NCBI GenBank assembly: GCA_902763805.1
Contig: CACWTN010000001.1
Coordinates: 257,069-321,068 of the forward strand
Length of the DNA stretch: 64,000 nucleotides
Source of the DNA: an uncultured bacterium
Lineage (GTDB): Bacteria > Cyanobacteriota > Vampirovibrionia > Gastranaerophilales > Gastranaerophilaceae
Direction: 5' to 3'
The notes beneath the pieces were generated by a model that worked only from the letters and a program-made list of their open reading frames with translations, was not told where the DNA came from and ran no database searches. The position numbers were made by a program, and so were the translations under genes. Of this stretch, positions 52,095 through 59,800 are shown in pieces. Numbering within the stretch: position 1 is the first letter of the stretch; every line of letters begins with the position of its first letter.

Positions 52095-53174
52095 ATGTTT
52101 TGGAAAAAAGAACAGACAAATATGGAATCGGAAATTATCGAGCAGAAGAAGATAATTCCTTATATTTTGATGAAGTATATTAACCCTGAAACAGGCGAGA
52201 TTAAAATTGATTTGCCGCAAAATATCAGAAAAATAGTTCTTGTGGCAAGCGGTTCTTCTTATCATTGCGCACGTTTTGCGGTAGATTTGCTTGAAAAATT
52301 TTCAGGAATTGAATCAAGGGCAATTTATTCAAGCGAGTTTTTGCTCAAAAGTGTTATTCCGCACGATGAAAATACTCTGTATATTTTTATTACTCAATCA
52401 GGTGAAACGAGTGACACGGTTAAATCTGTTGAAAAGGTTAAAAATTCAACATCTCTTGCAACTCTTTGTATTACAAATAATGAAAACTCGACAATCTGGA
52501 AAATGTGTGACTATCAGGTTGCCTGTTTTGCGGGAGTTGAGCACGGTATTGCCGCGACAAAATCGTTTACTTCGCAAATGCTGTGCCTGATTTTAATATC
52601 ATTAAAATTGGTTGAAAATGTACACGGAAGTGAGGCAACAAAAGCTTACAAAGAATCTTTGATACATCTTCCTGTTATTCTGGAAAAGGCGCTTGCAAGA
52701 AGGACTGAAATAAAGAAACTTGCGTCGGTTCTTGCAAAAGAAAACAATATTATAATAACAGCAGACGGTATATCTTATTCGTTAGCAAAGGAAGCTGCAT
52801 TAAAAACAAAGGAAACATCTTACAAAAATATAAGTGCGGCAATTTTGGGCGAGTTTATGCACGGTCACGTTGCCGTTCTGAACAATAAATCAACCCTTAT
52901 GTATATTGCTGTTGATAAGATTTCGGAACGTTCGGTATCTAACCTTAATAAGATTAAAGCTGATTATAATCCGAAACTTGTTATAATAGGTCCTTCTGAT
53001 GAAAGATTAAACCCGGATTATCATATTTATATTGAGTGTGAAAATGAAATACAGCAAATGTTCGCGGATGTTCTTGTATGTCAGCAGACAGCTCTTGAAG
53101 TTGCGCTCAGACTTAAACGCAACGTTGACCATCCGAAAGGTTTGCATAAGGTGGTTAAGGATAACAACATATAA
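52095..53174 (+). CDS. SIS-domain protein (GlmS isomerase-like, without glutaminase)
   Basis: 359 residues from the ATG at 52095. Two SIS domains. The first has VLVASGSSYHCARFAVDLL-like and FITQSGETSDTVKSVEKVK, then GIAATKSFTSQM. The second has SYSLAKEAALKTKETSYKNISAAILGEFMHGHVAVL and ends GLHKVVKDNN, corresponding to the GlmS C-terminus. The N-terminal glutamine amidotransferase half of GlmS is absent, so this acts as an amino-sugar isomerase or deaminase of the AgaS/FrlB kind. Substrate unknown. Confidence 0.88.
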   Translation: MFWKKEQTNMESEIIEQKKIIPYILMKYINPETGEIKIDLPQNIRKIVLVASGSSYHCARFAVDLLEKFSGIESRAIYSSEFLLKSVIPHDENTLYIFITQSGETSDTVKSVEKVKNSTSLATLCITNNENSTIWKMCDYQVACFAGVEHGIAATKSFTSQMLCLILISLKLVENVHGSEATKAYKESLIHLPVILEKALARRTEIKKLASVLAKENNIIITADGISYSLAKEAALKTKETSYKNISAAILGEFMHGHVAVLNNKSTLMYIAVDKISERSVSNLNKIKADYNPKLVIIGPSDERLNPDYHIYIECENEIQQMFADVLVCQQTALEVALRLKRNVDHPKGLHKVVKDNNI

Positions 53175-53203
53175 AAAAGCGGTGCAATTTGCACCGCTTT
53201 TTT
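53173..53203. terminator. Bidirectional terminator
   Basis: GCGGTGCA (53179-53186) pairs with TGCACCGC (53190-53197), with A-run before and T-run after. It separates the SIS gene from the convergent 76-aa gene. Confidence 0.95.
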
Positions 53204-53234
53204 AATCTTACTTATATTTCAGCCTGTTAAAAAT

Positions 53235-53465
53235 CTATGCGGATTTAGTTCTGTATCTTGCTTTTGCGTTAATTGCATAACACGTTGAATAAAGTTTTTG
53301 CGAAAGCATAAACATATTTTTCTGAATTTCAGCAACATCATTCATTGCTTCTAACATTTTTTGAGGATCAACCATCGATTCTACTGCATCATGGTTATCT
53401 ACTTTTTCATCTGCGTATTTTTTTACCAACAATTTGTCGATATAATCTCTTGCCCCTACTGCCAT
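53235..53465 (-). CDS. Hypothetical helical protein, 76 aa
   Basis: Not recognised. Short, helical and hydrophilic (DPQKMLEAMNDVAEIQKNMFMLSQKLYSTCYAINAKARY), with a basic C-terminus. It has a GGAG site before its ATG. Small proteins of this kind can be secretion-system or flagellar accessory proteins, but nothing here proves it. Confidence 0.65.
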   Translation of the reverse strand: MAVGARDYIDKLLVKKYADEKVDNHDAVESMVDPQKMLEAMNDVAEIQKNMFMLSQKLYSTCYAINAKARYRTKSA

Positions 53466-53546
53466 AACTATTTCTCCATTTTTCTTACTTTATTTCCCTT
53501 ATATACATGAAAACAATTTTTTTGGAAAAATTGCGTTTTTTGAGCA

Positions 53547-53570
53547 GAATGTAACAAAAACTTAACAAAT
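53547..53570. promoter_or_regulatory. 24-bp repeat (Pho-box-like), second copy
   Basis: Identical to 48991-49014. TAACAAA-AACT-TAACAAA lies at 53552-53569. It is about 85 bases upstream of the 76-aa gene (minus strand), in the opposite orientation relative to that gene compared with the HEAT gene copy. Confidence 0.5.
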
Positions 53571-54119
53571 TTAATCTAAAAGATGAATATTTGAACCGCT
53601 GTCATATCCGTAATAATCAGATTTGTACTTTCTTCCGAAAGGTGAACCATATTCTGTGTAAGAGTTCTTTTCATAGGGGTAAAAATTATCGATGTAAGAA
53701 TTATTTAACTGAGGAGTGAACCCTGTTAACTGCCCGTTAAGAAAATTACTCAACCCTCTTAAAAAAGAGGTTTTGTAATTGGGTTTGGGTCTTGAAAGGA
53801 TAGCGTTTCTGACATTATCGTAACGGGTATAAATATCTCCTTCCTGAACAGCGCCGAAGGCAAGCGTTTCTAGCCGTTCTAATCTTGTCTGGTCGTTGTC
53901 TTTTGCGAAGTTTTTGTTCATAGCGTACATTTCAAGGTCGTTTATGTCAGAAAATACTGAGCGGTTTTTTGTATACCTTTTTTGCGGAACATAATTTCCG
54001 CCATAATATGCCTGAGGTGCGTAATAAGGGTTATAATACGGAGCCCGGGTTATAACTATTTCAGCGGAAACGGGTATTATTACAGATGATAAAATAAATA
54101 GAACAAAAAAACGATACAT
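53571..54119 (-). CDS. Exported hypothetical protein, Tyr/Asn-rich, 182 aa
   Basis: Signal peptide MYRFFVLFILSSVIIPVSA. Then a Tyr/Pro-rich segment (YYNPYYAPQAYYGGNYVPQ). The middle has LEMYAMNKNFAKDNDQTRLERLETLAFGAVQEGDIYTRYDNVRNAIL, a motif of the LxRLExLxFG type that I have seen in proteins of this lineage. AAGGAGG precedes ATG. Function unknown, presumably envelope-associated. Confidence 0.75.
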   Translation of the reverse strand: MYRFFVLFILSSVIIPVSAEIVITRAPYYNPYYAPQAYYGGNYVPQKRYTKNRSVFSDINDLEMYAMNKNFAKDNDQTRLERLETLAFGAVQEGDIYTRYDNVRNAILSRPKPNYKTSFLRGLSNFLNGQLTGFTPQLNNSYIDNFYPYEKNSYTEYGSPFGRKYKSDYYGYDSGSNIHLLD

Positions 54120-54211
54120 AAATCCTCCTTAACATATTTATTAAATATCTGATAATCACATTGAATATTGCCTTACGGAGTTATTTTAACGGGTAGTTTT
54201 TGAATACAAAA

Positions 54212-54240
54212 TTGACTATGGCCTTTGGTTTTAATATGAT
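54212..54240 (+). promoter_or_regulatory. Promoter of the PLP-enzyme gene
   Basis: TTGACT (54212-54217), a 17-bp spacer and TATGAT (54235-54240). The start of transcription would be near 54247, which excludes an upstream in-frame start at 54200 and supports the ATG at 54272. Confidence 0.7.
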
Positions 54241-54271
54241 TTTGGTATTGGCAGATAAAGGGAAATTTATT

Positions 54272-55495
54272 ATGTATTACGATTTTAAGAAGGCTGAAAA
54301 AGAGCTGGAAAAAGAGTTTGATTATATAAATGAGGTCAGAGATTATAACCAGAGAAAAGTTTTAGAGGCTTTTTATGATAACAGGGTTGCTCCGGAGCAT
54401 TTTTATACTGTTTCCGGTTATGGTCATGATGATTTGGGCAGAGAAGTTTTGGATAAAACTTTTGCTCAGGTGTTTAAGGCAGAAAAGGCACTTGTAAGAA
54501 TTCATTTTGCGTCGGGAACGCATACGCTTGCGTGCGCTTTGTTTGGGAATTTAAGACCGGGGGATAAGTTAGTATCTGTTGCGGGCGCTCCTTATGATAC
54601 GATGCAGGAGGTTATCGGGACTGCTGGAGATAAAGAAACAAAACGCTCGTCGCTTATCGGACAGGGTGTTTTGTATGATGAAGTTCCGCTTTTGAACGGA
54701 AGTGATGTTGATTATGACAAACTCGAACAGATGATAGATGAAACAGTTACAATGGTTCTTATTCAGCGTTCTAAAGGGTATTCGACAAGAAAATCACTTT
54801 CGATTGACGATATTGAAAGGATTTGCAAAATTGTTAAATCAAAGAATCCTGAATGTATTTGCTTTGTGGATAACTGTTACGGTGAATTTGTTGATAAAAG
54901 AGAGCCTTTGGAAGTCGGTGCGGATTTAATCGGCGGTTCGCTGATTAAAAATCCTGGCGGCGGAATTGTAGAAGCCGGCGGATATATTGCAGGCAAGGAA
55001 TTATATGTTGAACGTGCTGCAAACAGATTAACGGCTCCTGGGATTGGTTCAGAAGGCGGTGCTATGTTTAATCAGCACAGATTGATTTTTCAGGGCTTGT
55101 TTATGGCACCTTCTGTTGTTTCAGAGGCGGTTAAGGGAGCGGTTTTGGCAGCAAAAGTTTTTGAGGATATAGGATTTAACTCTATTCCAAAACATGATGA
55201 AAAGAGAACTGATATTATCCAGAATATAATATTTGGCGAGGCGGAAAAATTAGAGGAATTTTGCCGTACAATTCAGTCGCTTTCTCCTGTAAACGGATAT
55301 GTAACACCTATACCTGAGTATATTCCGGGTTATGAAGATAAGGTAATTATGGCAGGCGGAACATTTATAGAGGGTTCAACGATAGAGCTTTCGGCGGATG
55401 GTCCGATGAGAGCGCCTTATGCAGTGTATATGCAGGGCGGACTAAATTATGCGCATGTCAAGATTTGCCTGGAAGAAATGGTTAAGAAGCTGTAG
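54272..55495 (+). CDS. Methionine gamma-lyase family protein (aluminium resistance protein type)
   Basis: 407 residues. PLP enzyme of fold type I: FASGTHTLACALFGNLRPGDKLVSVAGAPYDTMQEVIG, CFVDNCYGEFVD (Asp that contacts the pyridine N) and GGSLIKNPGGGI with the PLP-binding Lys. The family is annotated as aluminium-resistance or methionine gamma-lyase-like; the true reaction is poorly known. Typical neighbours such as glnA or hfq are absent. Confidence 0.9.
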   Translation: MYYDFKKAEKELEKEFDYINEVRDYNQRKVLEAFYDNRVAPEHFYTVSGYGHDDLGREVLDKTFAQVFKAEKALVRIHFASGTHTLACALFGNLRPGDKLVSVAGAPYDTMQEVIGTAGDKETKRSSLIGQGVLYDEVPLLNGSDVDYDKLEQMIDETVTMVLIQRSKGYSTRKSLSIDDIERICKIVKSKNPECICFVDNCYGEFVDKREPLEVGADLIGGSLIKNPGGGIVEAGGYIAGKELYVERAANRLTAPGIGSEGGAMFNQHRLIFQGLFMAPSVVSEAVKGAVLAAKVFEDIGFNSIPKHDEKRTDIIQNIIFGEAEKLEEFCRTIQSLSPVNGYVTPIPEYIPGYEDKVIMAGGTFIEGSTIELSADGPMRAPYAVYMQGGLNYAHVKICLEEMVKKL

Positions 55496-55601
55496 ATATA
55501 ACTGTTACAGAATAACGGGGGGTGTCAAATAAAATAAATTTAGTTAAACCCCTTTACAAAAAAAAATCAGCATGTATTATTAAACATGTTGATGAACCCG
55601 T

Positions 55602-55677
55602 GGGGGTTTAGCTCAGCTGGTAGAGCATCTGCTTTGCACGCAGAGGGTCAGGAGTTCGAATCTCCTAACCTCCACCA
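55602..55677 (+). tRNA. tRNA-Ala (UGC)
   Basis: Full cloverleaf of 76 bases with encoded CCA. Acceptor GGGGGTT pairs with AACCTCC (one G-T), D-arm GCTC/GAGC, anticodon stem TCTGC/GCAGA with loop TTTGCAC (anticodon TGC), T-arm GGAG-TTCGAAT-CTCC. The integrase gene points at its 3' end, so the 3' half of the tRNA is the probable attB/attL core. Confidence 0.97.
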
Positions 55678-55681
55678 ATTA

Positions 55682-55707
55682 AAGCCTTGATTATCAAGGC
55701 TTTTTTT
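55682..55707 (+). terminator. Terminator after tRNA-Ala
   Basis: AAGCCTTGA (55682-55690) pairs with TCAAGGCTT (55694-55702) around TTA, then T-run. It overlaps the integrase stop codon. Confidence 0.9.
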
Positions 55708-56797
55708 CTTGTGCATTTTTTGCTATGCTCATATTTTGCTCATTTTTTGAATTATTTAGTATTTCCATAGCCATAACAGAAGCACTTGGCAAAACATGAG
55801 AATAAACTTTTAACAAGGTTTCTGCATTGGAGTGTCCTAATTGCTGTTGCAGATATTTAATCGGAACACCTTTTGATAGCAAATAAGTTGTATAAGTATG
55901 TCTAAGAGAATGAAAAGTAAATTCTTCATGTCCTAAATATTTCATAACTTTTTTAAACCAATTCTTTATAAAAGGTTCTCTTTTCATATATTTATGGGTA
56001 TTTCCACTAAAAACAACCTTGCTTAGAACCTTTGATTCATTTTTCAATGAAGTTAATACATCAATAACTATATCAGGAACATCAATAATTCTGCAAGATG
56101 AATAAGTTTTTGTAGAAGTTACGACATTATTCATAACTTGTTTATTTATACTTATTTTCTTATAGCTAAAGTCAATATCTGACCACTCCAAAGCCAATAA
56201 CTCACCAATTCTCATGCCAGTTTTAATTGCTGTTAATAATGCAGCTTGTTTTGTTATTGGAAATGTCTTGATATATTCAGTAAATGTATCTATTTCATCT
56301 TCATTAAGATACTGTACCTTATTTTTTATTTGTGGCAGTTTTTCTACATCTTTTGTAGGGTTATTGCTGAATAATTTGTTTTTTATACCAAAGTTAAAAA
56401 CCGAACTTACAAACATTAATATGCAGTTAATAGTTTTATTTGCCATGTCAGCTTCTTTTAATGTAATGACAATTTTATCAATATCACTTTTTCTTATATC
56501 TCTGGCTTTTTTATCGTGTAGCTGTTGCAAGTTGCAGTTTAAATATCTTTTATAGCGAACAACAGAACTGTCTTTACACCGAAGAGTCCTTGTAAAAAGA
56601 TACTCTTCTGCTAAATTTTTAAAAGAAATAGAACTATTTAAAGTTTTGGTTACATTTGGTAAGTCATTTTGTGCATCTTGTCTTGTTTTATAACCACTTT
56701 TCCTGTATAGTTTGCCATCAACGTAATATGTGATTTCATAAGAAAATTTTGGCTGTCCACCTTTAGTTGTTCAAGTTTTTTTGCGTATGCCTGCCAT
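55694..56797 (-). pseudogene. int: Tyrosine-recombinase integrase with in-frame TGA at codon 9
   Basis: Read from the ATG at 56797, the frame gives MAGIRKKT, then TGA (56773-56771), then TTKGGQPKFSYEITYYVDGK and an otherwise uninterrupted integrase of about 367 residues. Integrases of this type have Trp at that place (KRTWTT-like), so TGG to TGA is a one-base change. The catalytic residues are intact: GMRIGELLALEW (Arg), HSLRHTYTTYLL (His-x-x-Arg), LGHSNAETLLKVYSHVL (His, Tyr). The ATG overlaps the excisionase stop by one base, which confirms this start. The next possible start, a TTG at 56530, would lose the arm-binding domain. So it is either inactivated or depends on readthrough. Confidence 0.8.
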
Positions 56798-57063
56798 TAT
56801 ACCGCTACCTTTCTTGTTTCTTTTGAATTTTCTATTAATGCTTTTACTTCAGAGAGTTTATAATATACACCTCCACCAATCTTATATGCATCAATCAATC
56901 CTGCTTTTACCCAGTTACTATATGTTGCAGGTGATGTGCCAACAAATATTTCTGACAGTTCTTTTGCTCTAATCATTTTGTCATTAAATTCTTCTGACTT
57001 ATTTTGGTTAATGCTAATTACATTATTATCTGCTAATTCATTTATTTGTTGAAAATTATCCAT
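56797..57063 (-). CDS. Excisionase-like HTH protein
   Basis: 88 residues. A MerR/excisionase-type HTH: MIRAKELSEIFVGTSPATYSNWVKAGLIDAYKIGGGVYYKLSEVKALIENSKE, in which the wing GGGVYYKLSEV is typical of Xis/AlpA-like proteins. The N-terminal 30 residues are polar. Overlaps int (TAATG) and the small gene upstream, so the three are co-translated. It may be a regulator rather than a true excisionase. Confidence 0.85.
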   Translation of the reverse strand: MDNFQQINELADNNVISINQNKSEEFNDKMIRAKELSEIFVGTSPATYSNWVKAGLIDAYKIGGGVYYKLSEVKALIENSKETRKVAV

Positions 57064-57217
57064 AAAATTCCTTTCTATATTTATTTATATCTATTTTCTT
57101 TTTTATATGATTAGCAGTACCATTATTCATAATTATAATGTATCTGTCTTTTGATTTCAAGTACTGCTTTTCTAATATCATATTGTTACCTTCATTTTTA
57201 CTAACTAATAAAATCAT
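57056..57217 (-). CDS. Small basic protein upstream of the excisionase gene, 53 aa
   Basis: ATG with GAGGTG 4 bases upstream. The protein begins MILLVSKNEGNN and is basic in its second half (NHIKKKIDINKYRKE). Its stop overlaps the excisionase start by 8 bases, so it is likely the first gene of a coupled unit. Function unknown; its overlap suggests a leader or a small control protein. Confidence 0.6.
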   Translation of the reverse strand: MILLVSKNEGNNMILEKQYLKSKDRYIIIMNNGTANHIKKKIDINKYRKEFYG

Positions 57218-57290
57218 TTTTCACCTCTTTCTTTTTTTATTTTGTATTACACCCTAATTAAGCCGTAATTTACTATTTATAACATTTTCA

Positions 57291-57377
57291 TCACCTCCAA
57301 TATCTAAAAATTTGTAGCACAATAAAGGCTATAATTAGCCAATACAAAATCACAGCAATATAAACAATGATAAACAT
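57291..57377 (-). CDS. Possible 28-aa hydrophobic peptide
   Basis: ATG at 57377, 28 codons, TGA. The chain is a single hydrophobic helix (IIVYIAVILYWLIIAF) with a basic end (FRYWR). A GGAGGTG site lies at its 3' end. The start has no good ribosome-binding site. AT-rich sequence readily yields such frames, so I mark it as tentative. Confidence 0.3.
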   Translation of the reverse strand: MFIIVYIAVILYWLIIAFIVLQIFRYWR

Positions 57378-58083
57378 TGTCTTATGCTAAATAATTTAAT
57401 GATTAGATTGTGTTAATTAATCTAATATTTTTTATTATATTTTTCTATATAATTCATACTTTTATAATAGCATATTTTTTTAAATAAATCAAGAGGGTAA
57501 TGCAGTATCCATCAATATTCCAGCCATTTTTATAAAATTCTCTGAAACTATTTCTACGACATGATTTGAGGCTGTTATAGGTAATGTACTAGTATATAAA
57601 TTCTTGTGATATAGTTAATCCCCAAAATACTATATATAATATAACAAATGTAATACTAGATATAGGTATAAACATGGCATTATTATTTATTTTCAGCTAT
57701 TTAACACTTGATTTACTATATTAATAATTAAGTTATTAGTGGTTAAAAGTACTCTAATGTTTGATTTATAAACATTACCTAATCACCACACATCAATAAT
57801 TTTAGTTAAAAGCACTACCCCCTATCATTCTTATTCAAGTATTTAGCTATATTATGGACTTCTATCATCTTTTTTTAATAAGTGTAGTTATAAATTTGTT
57901 TTATATTTGGTGCTGTCTATAACAGTAATGTAAAAACTTTATATTTTATCCATGCCAGCCAACGTGATTATTTATAAGGTTTCAAACATAAAAATTACAG
58001 GATTATAACAAAGTTTTATACAAGTATATTTTAATCCTGTAATGGCTACATAAAAGTAGCCTTTTTACTTAAAAAGGATAAAA
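57378..58083. other. Gene-free AT-rich stretch
   Basis: No convincing gene; the short hydrophobic frames present are what chance gives in AT-rich DNA. ACAATG/CATTGT (57365-57380) and ATTAGATT/AATCTAAT followed by T-run (57402-57435, terminator-like on the plus strand) lie at the left end. The right end carries the HNH leader hairpins. Confidence 0.5.
57994..58066 (+). promoter_or_regulatory. Two tandem hairpins in the HNH leader, the second terminator-like
   Basis: ATTACAGGATTA (57994-58005) pairs with TAATCCTGTAAT (58032-58043). Immediately next, GGCTAC (58044-58049) pairs with GTAGCC (58056-58061) and is followed by T-run. The HNH ATG is 18 bases further on. This is the layout of an attenuator; it could also be the end of an upstream non-coding RNA. 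Confidence 0.55.
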
Positions 58084-58977
58084 ATGTACTACACAAACCA
58101 AAAATATAATAGTGATGTTAATATAGAAATTTGTATAGAAAATGAAGACAACAGTTATTTTTTATATGTACATTATGATTATTTAGAAGTAGTTCATTTT
58201 TCTTTAGAACCAATATTTACACGTGGTAAAAAATATTTTAAATTTAATCCGAATATTGATTTACAATATTGTCCGAGATTATTTGAGGCAGTATTAAAGT
58301 TTAATGCAGGTAGTAAATATCAATGCTTTTTACATAGATTTATTTATGTGCTAAAAAACCAAAAAGTAATAAAATCGAATCAAGTAATACATCATATGGA
58401 TTTTAATGCAGAAAATAATCACCCTGATAATTTAATTGCAATGGATAAAAAAGAACATGATTTATTACATAAAATTAAAAGAGAAAAAGACATAAAAATC
58501 TTTCAAGAATTAAACGGATTTAATCTTAACAAAGAACCAAAAACTAAAAGATATAGAACCCCTAAAATATCAAAAGAAACTAAAAATAAAGTTATTATGG
58601 CTTTACAAAATCATATGACATATAGAGAGATACAAAAAAAATACAACGTTTCACAAAAATACATATCGAAAGTAAAAAAAGAATTTGCAGAAAGCAGTGA
58701 AGAACTGGTTTTAAAGCCGTTAAAGGTTAGCAAACGTAAAAAAGAAAATAATATAAATGAGGTTAAAAGCGTTGATAATCAAAGCATACAGGCATGGTCA
58801 CAAAAAGATAAAAAAGTATTAAAATCAAATATTGATAAGGGGTTATATAATGTATACAAAATAATCAATAATGTACTTATCTATTTTCATCAAGTATGTA
58901 AACATATGAGTAAAGAATGGGTATATCTTCAACCAAAAATCCCTAAATATGCTTTATATTTATTAGGTGTACCCTAA
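58084..58977 (+). CDS. HNH endonuclease with helix-turn-helix
   Basis: 297 residues. The HNH motif lies near residues 95-135: VLKNQKVIKSNQVIHHMDFNAENNHPDNLIAMDKKEHDLLH, with the catalytic HH and Asn as in homing endonucleases. A helix-turn-helix follows at about 175-205 (MALQNHMTYREIQKKYNVSQKYISKVKKEF). The rest is basic. It resembles phage or intron-borne homing endonucleases but no interrupted host gene is visible. AAAAAGGATAAAA precedes ATG. Confidence 0.85.
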   Translation: MYYTNQKYNSDVNIEICIENEDNSYFLYVHYDYLEVVHFSLEPIFTRGKKYFKFNPNIDLQYCPRLFEAVLKFNAGSKYQCFLHRFIYVLKNQKVIKSNQVIHHMDFNAENNHPDNLIAMDKKEHDLLHKIKREKDIKIFQELNGFNLNKEPKTKRYRTPKISKETKNKVIMALQNHMTYREIQKKYNVSQKYISKVKKEFAESSEELVLKPLKVSKRKKENNINEVKSVDNQSIQAWSQKDKKVLKSNIDKGLYNVYKIINNVLIYFHQVCKHMSKEWVYLQPKIPKYALYLLGVP

Positions 58978-59036
58978 AAGTGAACAAAATCTATAATTAT
59001 TCGTTATAATAATAGGTAAAATAAGGAGTGTACCGA

Positions 59037-59285
59037 ATGAAAAAACTATGTAGCTTTTTGTTTGTATTACTAATGTTTATGAATGTATCTTTTGCCTCAA
59101 GTGATACATATGTTTTAAAGAATAAATATCATCAAAAAGTAGCTACATATAAAACTAATGGCAATAAAACAGTAGAATACAATAGGTATGGGCAAAAAAC
59201 TGCTACATATAAACAAAATAGTAATGGTACTGTTACAAAATACAATAGATACGGACAAAAAGTTGGTACTATTAAGAAAAAGTAA
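59037..59285 (+). CDS. Exported small protein with YNRYGQK repeats
   Basis: 82 residues from the ATG at 59037 (AAGGAG upstream; an in-frame GTG at 59028 is less likely). Signal peptide KKLCSFLFVLLMFMNVSFA. The mature part is repeats of the form Y(N/H)xYGQKxATYK, three in all, rich in Lys, Tyr, Asn and Thr. Function unknown; resembles repeat-bearing cell-surface peptides. Confidence 0.7.
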   Translation: MKKLCSFLFVLLMFMNVSFASSDTYVLKNKYHQKVATYKTNGNKTVEYNRYGQKTATYKQNSNGTVTKYNRYGQKVGTIKKK

Positions 59286-59286
59286 A

Positions 59287-59646
59287 CTATGAGTAATACT
59301 GTCTTAATTTTTCATAATTTGGGTTATTTTTCATTTCAGCTAAAGTGTACCATATAGAGTCTTTAGGCTGTTTCTTGATAAAATCATCAAAATCACTATC
59401 GGATATAAAATATATAATTTTCAAAATCTCTTTAAATCCTGTTATAGATATATTAGATTTGCTTATTAGTTTTCTTAAATTTTCTAACCAATTTACATCA
59501 TTACAGCTATACATTCTAACATTGTTTTTTATTCTAGCTGGTACAACAAGCATTTCTTCATCATAGGTTCTTAATCTATCAGCAGATATGTTTAACTGCT
59601 TTGCTACATTGCTAACGGTTAATATTGGTGAATTTTCATCTAACAT
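59287..59646 (-). CDS. MerR-like transcriptional regulator
   Basis: 119 residues. N-terminal HTH: LTVSNVAKQLNISADRLRTYDEEMLVVPARIKNNVRMYSCNDVNWLENLRKLI, the MerR layout in which a Tyr replaces the usual Trp. The C-terminus has no visible ligand Cys. Convergent with the repeat-peptide gene and divergent from the FxLYD gene, so it may control either. Confidence 0.8.
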   Translation of the reverse strand: MLDENSPILTVSNVAKQLNISADRLRTYDEEMLVVPARIKNNVRMYSCNDVNWLENLRKLISKSNISITGFKEILKIIYFISDSDFDDFIKKQPKDSIWYTLAEMKNNPNYEKLRQYYS

Positions 59647-59800
59647 AAATACCTCACTTTTAATAATATTTGTTTATTCAGTATGTTTCAATTTAGGTAT
59701 TTTATAATTAGATAATGTGTTTATAATATTTATTAATATTAGGTGTAAAAAGATTAGTTTTATGTTATACTCATGCTGGATATAAATAAAGGAGTTTAGC

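Noticed and set aside
54200-54271. N-terminal extension of the PLP enzyme
   Set aside because: The promoter (TTGACT-17-TATGAT) lies inside it, so transcription begins after that start.
55694-56797. TGA reassigned to Trp in this genome
   Set aside because: TGA ends the UPF0173 hydrolase, ribBA and parvulin genes at family-expected ends, and no other gene in the window has in-frame TGA.
57600-57960. Short hydrophobic frames in the AT-rich gap (16 and 22 codons)
   Set aside because: No ribosome-binding site, and AT-rich DNA yields such frames by chance.
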